Shown here piece after piece: positions 32,259-41,774 of a stretch of DNA of 64,000 bases. The stretch spans positions 1-64,000 of IMG/VR virus record IMGVR_UViG_3300031746_004145; one strand, given 5' to 3'. The position numbers and the translations under genes were made by a program. Within the stretch, counting starts at the first letter, position 1. Each line of letters begins with the position of its first letter. Origin of the DNA: a virus. The notes beneath the pieces were generated by a model. The model made no database searches. It worked only from the letters and a program-made list of their open reading frames with translations, and was not told where the DNA came from.

Positions 32259-35200
32259 ATGCGCGAGATCTTTGGGCAGGTCCGAATCGAACGCACCAGT
32301 CTCGGCGGTATCCGTGAACTCTTGGAGAAGGCCAACACCGTATTCAAGGCAGAGCTTTCGGAGTTGACTACTGGGTGGTGGAACGCGAACGTTGGTTCCC
32401 CCTACCTGTACCCCTTCGCCTGGCCGTGGAGGGCGCACCCCTCTATCGCCGCAGGGGCTGTCCTCGCTTCACCAGTCAGACACAGCTTCCTGGGGGCGGA
32501 CACTGCCTACGGGTACCCTGGGTACAACTTGCAGACAAACATCGCGGTCAACACGGATCTCGGCCGGATGCGCGTCGCCAGCACCGTCGCGGTATCTCTT
32601 GTGCAAGCGACTGCGTCGTTCGTGTTCTCTGGCATTGGTATTGCGCACAACCAGGGACGCTCCGCCGGCTTCAACAGTTGGTGGTGCCACAACAACATGG
32701 TGTCGTTGACAGACCTGGGTATTCAGCAGATCGGCGTTCCGTACTTGCACCCGGTGGCTGGGTGCACCGTCACCACGTCGGTGGGGCTGTCCTATGTTAC
32801 ACTGCCAACGCAGGTGCTCACCACTATCAGCACCGCGGGCATGTATACCCACCCGCACCTCCTCACGATCCTCCGCATCGAGACTGGAGCGGACCGCGGG
32901 CAGTACTATGTCCAGCACTTCGACAGGCCCAACAACCGGCTCTACCTCCAGACGATGACGGGCCAGAAGTTCGTGGCGCAGGCCAGCAACACTGGCCTCG
33001 CGGGCAACATGTCTCAGCGGCCCGCTTTCTTCAACGAGACCAGCGTCCTCTGGGCGTCTGCTGGCCGCATCGACCTCGATGGCGTCTTCGACCCGGGCGA
33101 GTCACGCAACTCGTACGTGTTCAAGGTCCAGTTCGAGAAGAGCGGCTCCCCGTCTCCGAACAGCGAGGAGCAGCGAGGTAGCTACTGGTTCTCTTTGCGG
33201 CCTTGGCTGTGGGGGACTGGTAACTACGAGTCATCTACCAACTACGGGGCGGAGGACAACGGTACCGCGTCTCATCGCCTGGTCTACGGGTCGATCGTCA
33301 CAGAAGGTGGTTTCCATTTCAACGTGAGCGGCGGCGTTACCACGGCCTCCATCTCCACCGGAATCGGGCTCGACAAGACAACTCAGCGCCTCTGGCTCGC
33401 ACACGGAGACAAGACGAACACCGGATCTCCTGCGAGCATCGGCTACTGGAATTACAAGAGCCCCGAGACGTTGAGGGAGGTGGCCACCAACGTCGGCACC
33501 CCGAACGATCCTCTTCCCACTCCCTTCGCCATCCCCGTCGACTCTGTGCCTTGCGGGTGCGAGATCGGTAGCGATGGGACGGCCTACTTCCCGCTCTACC
33601 ATGTCACGGACAACACGAAGAACGGCGTGCTGGCCATCAAGCGCGACCTGTCTTACGTGTTCCTCACGGGTGCCACGATGGGGACGACTGGCGGGTACGC
33701 TCCCACCGGCCTGGTGATCGACAAGACCCGCTTCCGCTCCGGCACCGCCGGCGACGCGACCTCGACGGCCGTGGGCCACATCACTTCGGCCACAGGCACC
33801 TTCGCCGCACAGGACGTCGGGCGCTGCGTCAAGCTCGTCGGCAACACCCAGGACAACGGAACTTACCTCATCTCGGTGATCAACGGCGCCACCGACGTCA
33901 CGGTCACGACTCTCGCCGGCGCTGCCGTCTCCTTCACGGGAGGGAGTGGAGGCACCTACTCCGTCGGCGACCGGGTCTATATGTTCACGTCGACCGACAC
34001 GGCGTGGAACGCCAACAAGATGTCGTTCCTGGACTCGCTCTCGCTCACGCAGCGGTTTACCAAGACCGTGACGATGACGAATGGGACAACCATCGCGCCA
34101 TACTACCTCGGCAGCACGCCCTCTGCCTGTGTGGATCCTCTCAACGGCAACGTCTTCTGGTACTCCACCGACGTGGCTGGCCGTCTCAACAAGTTCGTGG
34201 TCGCCACGGGCCTTGTGGAACAGAGGCCTCTCACCGACTTCGCCGTGCAGGTTCCCGGGTCCAACGCCAACCCGACGGCGCCGACTATCGCGTACTCGGT
34301 GGCGGTCAACACCAACACCTACTTCCGTGAGCTCTGGGTCGGTACAGACCAGGGGCAGTTCAAGTTCAACCCCGACACCTTCTCGGCGCAGCTCTACCGA
34401 TACTTCGGGCAGGGCGGTACGGGCACCTACGCCAAGGCGGACGGCAAGCTCGCCCTCGACGGATCCGATCCGTGGGCTGGGTATACCACCGTCCCGAAGA
34501 TCAGGCAGTTCATGTTTGCCCCTGATGGGCAAGTCTACTGTTCGATGCAGTCTATCGCCCAGTCGGTGTACTCGCATCTCATCCACCTCAACAGGGAAAT
34601 GGACTGCTTCGAGATCGGCGGCTTCCATACTGCCGAGTATCCGACGTACTGGAGCGGGACGTATCCCAACCTCCCTACCATGTTGTACTTCATGGACGGG
34701 TATGGCGGCTTCGTCTGGTACAACCCGGCTCGCAACCTGGGCGCAGGTTCGCCGGGGCTGGTCGTTACGCACGTCGGTGCCGTGCATTACCAGTGGACGG
34801 GCAGCGCCTGGGTTCCTCGTGAAGTAATCCGTGGCTCCGTCCCAGACTCGACCAGCTCTCCTGGGTGCCTCACCAAGCCTCTGCACACCGGTCTTGAAGA
34901 TCTCCTCTACGGCGTGAAGATCAAGTTCACTCGCCAGGCCGGTGTGGGCGGAGAGAACACGGACTTCATTGGGCGCATCGGACAGCTCGGTACGGCCAAG
35001 AATGACGGAGCCACTATCCTCGGCGCTGGGAGCTTCGGTGGTTCTGGGTTCTCGTCGCTCAGCTTCATCACCTCCGACAAGGGTCGGTACTACCTCCGAA
35101 TCGAGAGCGGTGCGGATCAGGGTGTCTACGTCATCTCCGCGGTGACGAACGACACTCTCCTCACTCTCCAGAACTTCAATGGGGTGGCGCTCACAGCCAA

Positions 35201-37670
35201 TGCCTCCGCCGGTACCCTCCAGTACACGATCTGGGACATCGGCGCCGGTTCGACTGTCGGTCCGGAGAATTGCACCTTCACTGCCTGCACTGGGTATGCG
35301 AAGGACAACACTCAGGACATCACAGGTCTCATGTACGAGGCCTACATGGCGAAGACTCTTCTCTCAGAGCAGGAGGAGCCGATCAAGTTCGCCATGGATG
35401 TCGTTCCCCACACCGGGTCCGGCACCGCTCAAGTCTTCACGGAGTCGTACGCTGCTGCGAACCCCAACTTCTCTGCCGCCAAGCCGGCGCATCTGGCGCT
35501 TCCTGGCTCTCCGGCCACTGATGGGAATCACCTGCTCGATGGCTGCATCGCTCGGGCTCTCGACGGCGTTGGCAACCATGCCAGTATCGCCGTCCCTGGT
35601 GCGATGATCGGAGGTACCGTCGTCAACTCTGCCGCTTGGGCTGGTACGGTGGATGTCGGTGTCGATGTGGAGGTTGGGTCGATCATCATTCGAGCCCGCT
35701 CCAATGTCGCCAACAACGTTTCTAACTGGGTGTACCCGGTCTCGGGAGCGACGGCGGGGGGCGGGCTGCTGGGGCTTCTCCTCAGCGCCGCCAGCGCTGG
35801 TGGTACTCCTGCGGCGTCGACCTCGGTTCGCACCAGTGGTATCTCCAACATCACTGCTACGTCCGGCAGCTCTACCGTCTCGGTGAGTTCAGGGGACTTC
35901 CTCGGCAGCTCTGTGGCTTCTGCCTCTGATGGAGAGACGAATTCTGGCTCCTACGGCGTCAATGTCTTCGTCTCTGCGGCCGGGCGCTTCACCGGGCACG
36001 CGGGGAAGGCACTCAAGATCACCTCGGGGGGAGATGCTGGGTCCTATCGCATCGTCTCCGTCAACGGCGACGGGTCTCAAGCGACGATCCGCAACCTCGA
36101 CCAGACGGCGAAGACCTTCTCCTCGGCGGCCACCGGCCTCTCCTTCGCGGTGCATGACAGTGTCACCGAGGAGGATCTGATCTGCATCCCGAGCTTGGCG
36201 GTGCCAACGTACCAATACGTCGTGGAGCGGCTGCTCACCACGACTACGGCGCAGATCCGTCACGTCCCTGGTACCACTTCTACCAGCCAGAACTGGCAGT
36301 GCGTGAAGCCGACCTGGAACGTGGTGAAGCGCCTGTCCTATTCCGGAACGGCTACCCCTCCTGACGTTGCCAACAACGGCACGTTCGTCAGTCTGGATGG
36401 CAAGGAGAACTTCGGCCAGCGCACCCTCTTCATCAACCAGCACTACTGGCAAAGTGATGTGAAGGTGGTGTTTGACCTGTCCGATCTCCCTTCTGCGGCA
36501 CGGACGGCTCGTTGGTGGAAGTTCGCAGTGACCGGTAGATCCACCAACCTCGGCGGGGCGAACCCCATCACCTCGGTCGACTCCGTCGAGATGTTCGACA
36601 CGAACGGGAAGCGGTTGTTCATGACCGACTACAATCGGTTGGACGCCGTCACGGCCCAGCCGAACTTCCTCAGTGCCAACATCAACCGGGTGGACTTCAT
36701 CCAGGCGAAGCAGGACGCCTCTCCCCAGTATGCCTGGGCGAACGGGACGGCCATTCTCGGAGGTACCTACGGCGATACCGTCACCCTCACCGGGGCCAAC
36801 AAGTTCCTTGGCTTCCAGGTCCGGCCGAAGGGGACCAACGGGACCTCCAACGGGACGAGCACCTTCACGGCAGGCGGAGGGGATCCTCCCTTCCTGACTT
36901 CCGACGTCGGACGTTTCCTCGTTATCGCCAGTGGTGTGAACAACAACGCCGTCTTCCGCATCGCTTCGTGGGTCTCTGGGACGCAGGTGACGGTGACTTC
37001 TCCTGCCGGCAATGCCGCTACCGTCGGGGCGGACACGGCGGTCTCCTTCTCGGTGCACGATGGCATCAACGCAGGCGGCACTGTCCCGGACTACCTTGTA
37101 ATCATGTCGGGAGGAAACCAGGCTGGTCTCTTCGAGATGAGCATCCTCACCATCTCGGATGACATGAAGACGATCACGGTCAGCGAGAAGCAGTGGCGCA
37201 GCGCCTCTGGTCAGAACTGGGAGATCCGCCGTCGCTGCGTCGAGAACCGAACCACCACTACCGGCCTTGACGCCACCAACGTCGCTCGCCTGCTCTTCTC
37301 GGAGCACATGTACCCGCAGCAGTCCGGAGATGTGTGCCAGGACATCAAGGGCTTCGTGAAGTTCTGGCCTGCGGACGTCGGTGGAACGAACCTCACGGCG
37401 GGAGTGGCCGTCGCCGCCGGCAACCACTTCCAGGCGGCGGCGGCGATCTTCACTGCCGACGACGTGGGTCGCGTCCTCACCATCACAGGAGGCACCGCCA
37501 ACAAGGGCGCCTACAAGATCGCTTCCATCGTCACGGGCACGGAGGTGACCCTTGTGAACGTATTCACGGGAGCGACTCCGACGTTCTCGAGTGAGTCCTC
37601 GCTCACCTACACAATCAAGGGAGAGCGTCGCCACCGCTTCAGCCGTTACACGACCGCCCTGAGGCAGTAG
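32259..37670 (+). CDS. Giant modular adhesin-like virion protein (1803 aa)
   Basis: Probable tail fibre or surface adhesin. The first 480 residues are strand-rich with Gly/Trp/Tyr patches. At least five diverged copies of a ~75-residue module occur, at about 495-570, 920-1000, 1230-1305, 1525-1602 and 1708-1788. Each has a core like F-x3-D-V-G-R-x-L-x-I-x2-G, then G-x-Y-x-I-x-S-V and T-x-V-T. Between the first two copies a propeller-like stretch contains FNPDTF and GGTGTYAKADG. Its end shares a base with the next gene's GTG. It is one of the largest proteins in the window, with strongly G/C-ending codons. Confidence 0.75.
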   Translation: MREIFGQVRIERTSLGGIRELLEKANTVFKAELSELTTGWWNANVGSPYLYPFAWPWRAHPSIAAGAVLASPVRHSFLGADTAYGYPGYNLQTNIAVNTDLGRMRVASTVAVSLVQATASFVFSGIGIAHNQGRSAGFNSWWCHNNMVSLTDLGIQQIGVPYLHPVAGCTVTTSVGLSYVTLPTQVLTTISTAGMYTHPHLLTILRIETGADRGQYYVQHFDRPNNRLYLQTMTGQKFVAQASNTGLAGNMSQRPAFFNETSVLWASAGRIDLDGVFDPGESRNSYVFKVQFEKSGSPSPNSEEQRGSYWFSLRPWLWGTGNYESSTNYGAEDNGTASHRLVYGSIVTEGGFHFNVSGGVTTASISTGIGLDKTTQRLWLAHGDKTNTGSPASIGYWNYKSPETLREVATNVGTPNDPLPTPFAIPVDSVPCGCEIGSDGTAYFPLYHVTDNTKNGVLAIKRDLSYVFLTGATMGTTGGYAPTGLVIDKTRFRSGTAGDATSTAVGHITSATGTFAAQDVGRCVKLVGNTQDNGTYLISVINGATDVTVTTLAGAAVSFTGGSGGTYSVGDRVYMFTSTDTAWNANKMSFLDSLSLTQRFTKTVTMTNGTTIAPYYLGSTPSACVDPLNGNVFWYSTDVAGRLNKFVVATGLVEQRPLTDFAVQVPGSNANPTAPTIAYSVAVNTNTYFRELWVGTDQGQFKFNPDTFSAQLYRYFGQGGTGTYAKADGKLALDGSDPWAGYTTVPKIRQFMFAPDGQVYCSMQSIAQSVYSHLIHLNREMDCFEIGGFHTAEYPTYWSGTYPNLPTMLYFMDGYGGFVWYNPARNLGAGSPGLVVTHVGAVHYQWTGSAWVPREVIRGSVPDSTSSPGCLTKPLHTGLEDLLYGVKIKFTRQAGVGGENTDFIGRIGQLGTAKNDGATILGAGSFGGSGFSSLSFITSDKGRYYLRIESGADQGVYVISAVTNDTLLTLQNFNGVALTANASAGTLQYTIWDIGAGSTVGPENCTFTACTGYAKDNTQDITGLMYEAYMAKTLLSEQEEPIKFAMDVVPHTGSGTAQVFTESYAAANPNFSAAKPAHLALPGSPATDGNHLLDGCIARALDGVGNHASIAVPGAMIGGTVVNSAAWAGTVDVGVDVEVGSIIIRARSNVANNVSNWVYPVSGATAGGGLLGLLLSAASAGGTPAASTSVRTSGISNITATSGSSTVSVSSGDFLGSSVASASDGETNSGSYGVNVFVSAAGRFTGHAGKALKITSGGDAGSYRIVSVNGDGSQATIRNLDQTAKTFSSAATGLSFAVHDSVTEEDLICIPSLAVPTYQYVVERLLTTTTAQIRHVPGTTSTSQNWQCVKPTWNVVKRLSYSGTATPPDVANNGTFVSLDGKENFGQRTLFINQHYWQSDVKVVFDLSDLPSAARTARWWKFAVTGRSTNLGGANPITSVDSVEMFDTNGKRLFMTDYNRLDAVTAQPNFLSANINRVDFIQAKQDASPQYAWANGTAILGGTYGDTVTLTGANKFLGFQVRPKGTNGTSNGTSTFTAGGGDPPFLTSDVGRFLVIASGVNNNAVFRIASWVSGTQVTVTSPAGNAATVGADTAVSFSVHDGINAGGTVPDYLVIMSGGNQAGLFEMSILTISDDMKTITVSEKQWRSASGQNWEIRRRCVENRTTTTGLDATNVARLLFSEHMYPQQSGDVCQDIKGFVKFWPADVGGTNLTAGVAVAAGNHFQAAAAIFTADDVGRVLTITGGTANKGAYKIASIVTGTEVTLVNVFTGATPTFSSESSLTYTIKGERRHRFSRYTTALRQ

Positions 37671-39391
37671 TGACCGTTTCGTCCATCAGCCAGGTGACGC
37701 AAGAGGGGTATGCTGAGTACCTCTCTTCGTTCGCCAAGAGCGGGGTTCTGTACCTCGCCTGGACCACTCAAGGTTCTGGGGTGAACAGAATCCTTCAGTG
37801 GAAGCCCCATACCAGCGGGGACTTCACCGAAGTGGCCGGCGCAACTCAGGCAGCCTTTCACGATGTTGCGACGATCTACGTGCCGGCCACCGACGCCGTC
37901 GTAGCTCTCTTCGACGTCGGCGGCACCGACCTCTATGTGGCCCGGTTCAACGCGACAACAGGAGTTACCCTCTCCTCGCCTACCCGTCTCGGCCCAGGCA
38001 TAAAGCCTTCGATGCTCTACCGTGGTGGGGTGTCGGGGTCCATTCTCGAGGTGGTGTACGGCAACGCGCGGCTGCCGCAGGTTTACTTGAGAGAGAGCTT
38101 GGATGGCGGCGTGACCTGGAGTGGCGAGCGCCCTGTGCTGTCCAACTACGTTCGCAACACTGTGGATGTCGCGGCGGTGCACTTCGACGACACGCATGTC
38201 TCTATCCTCCAGCTGGGTAACGATGCAAGACCGATGCTGGAAACGGGGGCATACACGCGCACCAGGCCTGTGGCGGGAATTCTGAAACACCCAACCCTGC
38301 CCAGTCAGTTCTACGTCGTGGAAGGGAGCAACCGTGGTACCAGACTCGCTGACTATGTACGTGGATCCGTTCTGGGGGGTGGTCTCAAGTACCTCGACGG
38401 TGACCGGTATGGTGCGGATGACGGTCTCGGTCCCATCAGCTTGTTCAGTGGTGCTGGCCTCACTCCCAGCATTGTCACCGCGCAAGTGGCGGGCTCAGCT
38501 CTTGGAGACGTCGTTGGGACGGCGCAAGCCGCGGACTTGGCACTTGGGCCGACCTACCTCTACGCGGCGCTCTACTCCGATGCAGTCGCCGATCAGGGCA
38601 CGCTCTACGTTGCGCCCATCGCCGGGGGATCATCGGGGACTCCCCTCACAGGCCTCGCGGCAGTACACGCGGTCTCGGTGAGCAACGGTGCCCTCTTTGT
38701 CGCCACGCTAGAAGGCACGCAAGAGAAGCTCCGCATCTATACGGAGAATGGCCTCACCCCCAGCTTGCAGGCAACACACAAGCTACCTGCTCGAGCTAAC
38801 AAGCTCCTGGCGGTGATGTCCTCTCCGTCGGTCGGGTACGTCTACGTCTCGATGGTGGACCGCTTCAACGTCTATCGGGTGGACGGACTCACTAACCCGA
38901 TCCGCATGGTGATGACGACCATAGCATTGAGCCACGGCTCCTTCTTCGAGGCCAAGGTACTCTCCACAGGAAACATTCTCGTGGCGATGGGGGATGGGGG
39001 CATCCTCGCACTGACCCCCGACGGAGGCGTCATCTCCGAGACGGTGCTCACCGGAAAGATGGCTCCACCCTGGGTGGCGGGCAAAGTCTATGCGCTCAAC
39101 GACATCGTGGCTCCCACAACAGGCTCTCCCTACGCACAGTACCGGAAGTATTTCCGCTGCTCAGTGGGCGGCACGAGCTACGTAACCGAGCCGCCCTGGG
39201 CCCCAAGTGGAAACGTCGTGGACAACACCGTTACTTGGGTCGAGGTAGGGCCGGTCTCTGCCATCATCACCGGAATCGAGGTGGATGAGACCTCTGGAAA
39301 GATCTTCGCAGTAGGGGTGGTTGGAGGCCCCACAGGTACGGCTGGACGGATCTACTGCATCAGCGCCGTCGGCGTTGTTCCCTCCGCTTGA
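37670..39391 (+). CDS. Propeller-like adhesin with possible carbohydrate-binding module (573 aa)
   Basis: GTG at 37670 overlaps the preceding stop. Residues 20-440 hold repeated strand pairs with SxDGGxTW-like segments (RESLDGGVTW near 145), reminiscent of sialidase/BNR-type propellers but too diverged to assign catalysis. Residues 465-530 (PPWVAGKVYALNDIV, then RKYFRCSVGGTS, PPWAP) resemble a CBM5/12-type chitin-binding module. Third large surface-binding protein in this row. Confidence 0.65.
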   Translation: MTVSSISQVTQEGYAEYLSSFAKSGVLYLAWTTQGSGVNRILQWKPHTSGDFTEVAGATQAAFHDVATIYVPATDAVVALFDVGGTDLYVARFNATTGVTLSSPTRLGPGIKPSMLYRGGVSGSILEVVYGNARLPQVYLRESLDGGVTWSGERPVLSNYVRNTVDVAAVHFDDTHVSILQLGNDARPMLETGAYTRTRPVAGILKHPTLPSQFYVVEGSNRGTRLADYVRGSVLGGGLKYLDGDRYGADDGLGPISLFSGAGLTPSIVTAQVAGSALGDVVGTAQAADLALGPTYLYAALYSDAVADQGTLYVAPIAGGSSGTPLTGLAAVHAVSVSNGALFVATLEGTQEKLRIYTENGLTPSLQATHKLPARANKLLAVMSSPSVGYVYVSMVDRFNVYRVDGLTNPIRMVMTTIALSHGSFFEAKVLSTGNILVAMGDGGILALTPDGGVISETVLTGKMAPPWVAGKVYALNDIVAPTTGSPYAQYRKYFRCSVGGTSYVTEPPWAPSGNVVDNTVTWVEVGPVSAIITGIEVDETSGKIFAVGVVGGPTGTAGRIYCISAVGVVPSA

Positions 39392-39436
39392 GCTCCTCCT
39401 ATGCTCAGCTCCTTTCGCCCCCTATCATGGTGCTGC

Positions 39437-39604
39437 ATGGCAGACGCCTACGTCACCCTTGCCGCAATCCAGCCTTCGGGCTCAACCCAGGTCGAGACCC
39501 CCCAGGAGTCGAAGACGCAGGGCGGCCGCACCATGAAGCAGGGCATCTTCGCTGAGAGGCGCAAGAACGCCGTCGACAGCACGTCCACGAAGCTCCCGGA
39601 GTAA
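39437..39604 (+). CDS. Small hypothetical protein (55 aa)
   Basis: ATG 39437 gives MADAYVTLAAIQPSG; the sequence upstream lacks a clear Shine-Dalgarno. The rest is Lys/Thr/Gln-rich and likely disordered. It ends 3 bases before the next gene. An upstream in-frame ATG at 39401 is possible but less coding-like. Confidence 0.45.
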   Translation: MADAYVTLAAIQPSGSTQVETPQESKTQGGRTMKQGIFAERRKNAVDSTSTKLPE

Positions 39605-39607
39605 GAG

Positions 39608-40537
39608 ATGGCCATCGTCTACCCGTTCACCGCGCGCTACTTCGTCCGCTTCCGGCATTCGGATACGGCCCTCACTCCGACCTTCGCCTACTTCAAGAGG
39701 GCAGATACGCTCGTCGGAGTGACGTCTCCCACCATTCTCGAGGTGGGTGGCGGAACGTACTACTTCGACTACGTATTCACGGTCTCGACTGCCCCCGACA
39801 TCGTCTTCGAGATCGATGGCGGTTCCTCCATTCCTACGGAGGAGGTGCGCTACGTCTCCGACACCATCTCCATCAAGGACCACTTCATCGACGAGCCCAT
39901 CTCCCAGGTCGTCAACGACATCTGGGATGACGCCACGAACCGTGGGGCCGGGACGAAGGGTGAGTTCGTCGAGAGCATCGGCTTGCCCACGGACGCCTCC
40001 TCCGTCGCCTCGGTCTTCGGCAGGATGCTTCTCTCTCGAGAGGCCATCATGGGCCCGAGTGCGAACACCCTCACCCAGGTCTACTCACGCATCGGGGCAC
40101 CCATCGGGGTCTCCATCTCTGCGGATCTTCAGACGGTGGACGGTCACATCACGTCGTCTACCAGCTCGACCGACGCCGCCATCACTGCTGCTCGGGTCAG
40201 CATCAAGGGCGCCGGCGATCGAGACATCACGCAGATCTACACCTTCGTCAGTCACTTCGACACGCAGATCGATGCGATGCAGGCCACCTTGGACCGTTCC
40301 ATCGGGATGCTCCATGAGAACGCAGTTCTCGACAACTGCGTCTATGACCTGACGACCAACAACCTGCGCTCGGCCCGACTCCGCATCTACAACTCCGCTG
40401 CCAACGCGGTAGCCGCCAAGGCCCTGGGCACGGGCACTACCTACGACACCGGGAAGATCGGCCAACACTCCATCGTCGCAGAGTACTCTGGCGGCAGCAT
40501 GACTCAGTACCTGGTGGTGCGAGAGGTCCCGGCGTAA
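39608..40537 (+). CDS. Tail or neck structural protein (309 aa)
   Basis: Residues 1-90 are a beta domain (TARYFVRFRHSD, then YYFDYVFTV), followed by a helical middle (PISQVVNDIWDDATN at about 98-112) and a strand-rich C-terminus. The helix-in-middle with a short Val-Val-Asn-Asp-Ile-Trp motif is common in fibre-attachment or baseplate proteins. Located between adhesins and connector candidates. Function by context. Confidence 0.6.
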   Translation: MAIVYPFTARYFVRFRHSDTALTPTFAYFKRADTLVGVTSPTILEVGGGTYYFDYVFTVSTAPDIVFEIDGGSSIPTEEVRYVSDTISIKDHFIDEPISQVVNDIWDDATNRGAGTKGEFVESIGLPTDASSVASVFGRMLLSREAIMGPSANTLTQVYSRIGAPIGVSISADLQTVDGHITSSTSSTDAAITAARVSIKGAGDRDITQIYTFVSHFDTQIDAMQATLDRSIGMLHENAVLDNCVYDLTTNNLRSARLRIYNSAANAVAAKALGTGTTYDTGKIGQHSIVAEYSGGSMTQYLVVREVPA

Positions 40538-40546
40538 GGGAGTCAG

Positions 40547-41458
40547 ATGCTGGAAGTCACCAAGTTCTGGACTCGGTCCTTCGACCTCGATCGGATCGAT
40601 CTCTTCTGGGAGATCGCCAACGTTCCCGGTCCACGCTCCGACGCAGACCAGCACGAGGTCTTGGCACACGAGGTGTTCGTTCTTCGGGCCGGGGACAGCC
40701 CAGGGGGTCCGTACGAGGTTCTTGGCGGACCGCTTGTGGACCAGTACTACTTCCGCGATGTGAAGGTGAACCTCCTTCACAAGTGGAGGCAGTACTTCTA
40801 CAAGCTGCGGGTCGTGGATCGCCGGACGGGTGAGGTCAAGGAGTTCGGCCCCACTTCGTCCGGCGAGGATGCCCCAGACCTCATCGCCTCCGAGATCCAG
40901 CGCCAGGAGGACGTTCTCTTCAGAGAGTTCGTGGGGAGGAAGGGCTATCTCTTCATCGCTCGCACCTTCGGGCCTCGATGTTCTTGCTTCGACTCCACCA
41001 TGGGCCGCGTCACCAGGTCGAACCACCGTCCTTGCTTCGGGACGGGCTGGTTGGGTGGTTACATGAGGCCCATCGAGGTCTTCGTGCAGCTCGACCCGAA
41101 CCCGAAGAACGTTGCTGCCACCTCACTTCAACCGCAACAACAAAGCGATACCTCCGGACGGATGATCTCCTTCCCACCTGTCAACCCCAGGGACATACTG
41201 GTGGAGTCCGACAACCGGCGTTGGCGAGTCATCTCGGTTCGTCAGACACAGAGGTTGCGAGCCGTGGTGAGGCAGGAGCTTCAGCTCCACGAGATCCCTC
41301 GAGGAGATGTCGAGTACGACCTTCCAGTGAATGTGGACGAGAGGGTGGTCTCTTCTGGAGCTGACCGCAACTACACGAACCCTCAGAACGTCGAGAGCGG
41401 CAAGAGCTACGAAGACCTCCTCGCCGCATACGGACACCCCATTGGAACCCTCCGGTAA
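40547..41458 (+). CDS. Probable neck/head-tail connector protein with Cys cluster (303 aa)
   Basis: Residues 1-100 are beta-rich. Around 143-170 there is a Cys-containing segment (GPRCSCFDSTMGRVT, then CFGTGWLGGY) with C-x-C and C-x-G-T-G, similar in outline to a zinc-stabilised connector region I associate with phage neck proteins. A strand-rich C-terminus follows. It lies upstream of the adaptor and sheath genes, as neck proteins do. Assignment is tentative. Confidence 0.6.
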   Translation: MLEVTKFWTRSFDLDRIDLFWEIANVPGPRSDADQHEVLAHEVFVLRAGDSPGGPYEVLGGPLVDQYYFRDVKVNLLHKWRQYFYKLRVVDRRTGEVKEFGPTSSGEDAPDLIASEIQRQEDVLFREFVGRKGYLFIARTFGPRCSCFDSTMGRVTRSNHRPCFGTGWLGGYMRPIEVFVQLDPNPKNVAATSLQPQQQSDTSGRMISFPPVNPRDILVESDNRRWRVISVRQTQRLRAVVRQELQLHEIPRGDVEYDLPVNVDERVVSSGADRNYTNPQNVESGKSYEDLLAAYGHPIGTLR

Positions 41459-41774
41459 CCTGCACCCCATCACGAAGCTCGCCTTCATCGACGAGCTCGA
41501 GAAGATCTCGCAAGAGGTCAAGCCTCAGGGACAGGGGAAGATCAAGAAGTTCGTCAAGAGCACCCTGGCCATCACGGCAGGGTCGACGGCTGCTGTAGGA
41601 GCCTTCATGGTTGGGGACATGCTGGCGAAGAAGCTCTTCGGAGCCAGCTGGAACAGTCTTCCGAAAGACGCCCGACACATGATCCTCACCGCCGCGGCGG
41701 GAGCCGCTGCGGTTGGTTCTGCCCACTACGTGAAGCGTCTCGCCGAGGAGCGAGAGAAGTATATGCGCGCATGA
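41442..41774 (+). CDS. Small membrane-like protein with DELEKIS motif (110 aa)
   Basis: TTG start at 41442, inside the end of the previous gene. The coding-like part reads LAFIDELEKISQE near residues 12-24, then a basic linker, then two Gly/Ala/Met-rich hydrophobic stretches (about 38-62 and 78-92). The start is uncertain. Its plan matches the 131-aa protein at 28651. It overlaps the next gene as ATGA. Confidence 0.55.
   Translation: MEPSGNLHPITKLAFIDELEKISQEVKPQGQGKIKKFVKSTLAITAGSTAAVGAFMVGDMLAKKLFGASWNSLPKDARHMILTAAAGAAAVGSAHYVKRLAEEREKYMRA

Noticed and set aside
33231-37634. Two 550-580-codon minus-strand frames under the 1803-aa protein
   Set aside because: Arg/Val/Gly/Asp-rich mirrors of the plus frame; the plus frame has the repeated module and continuous coding bias.
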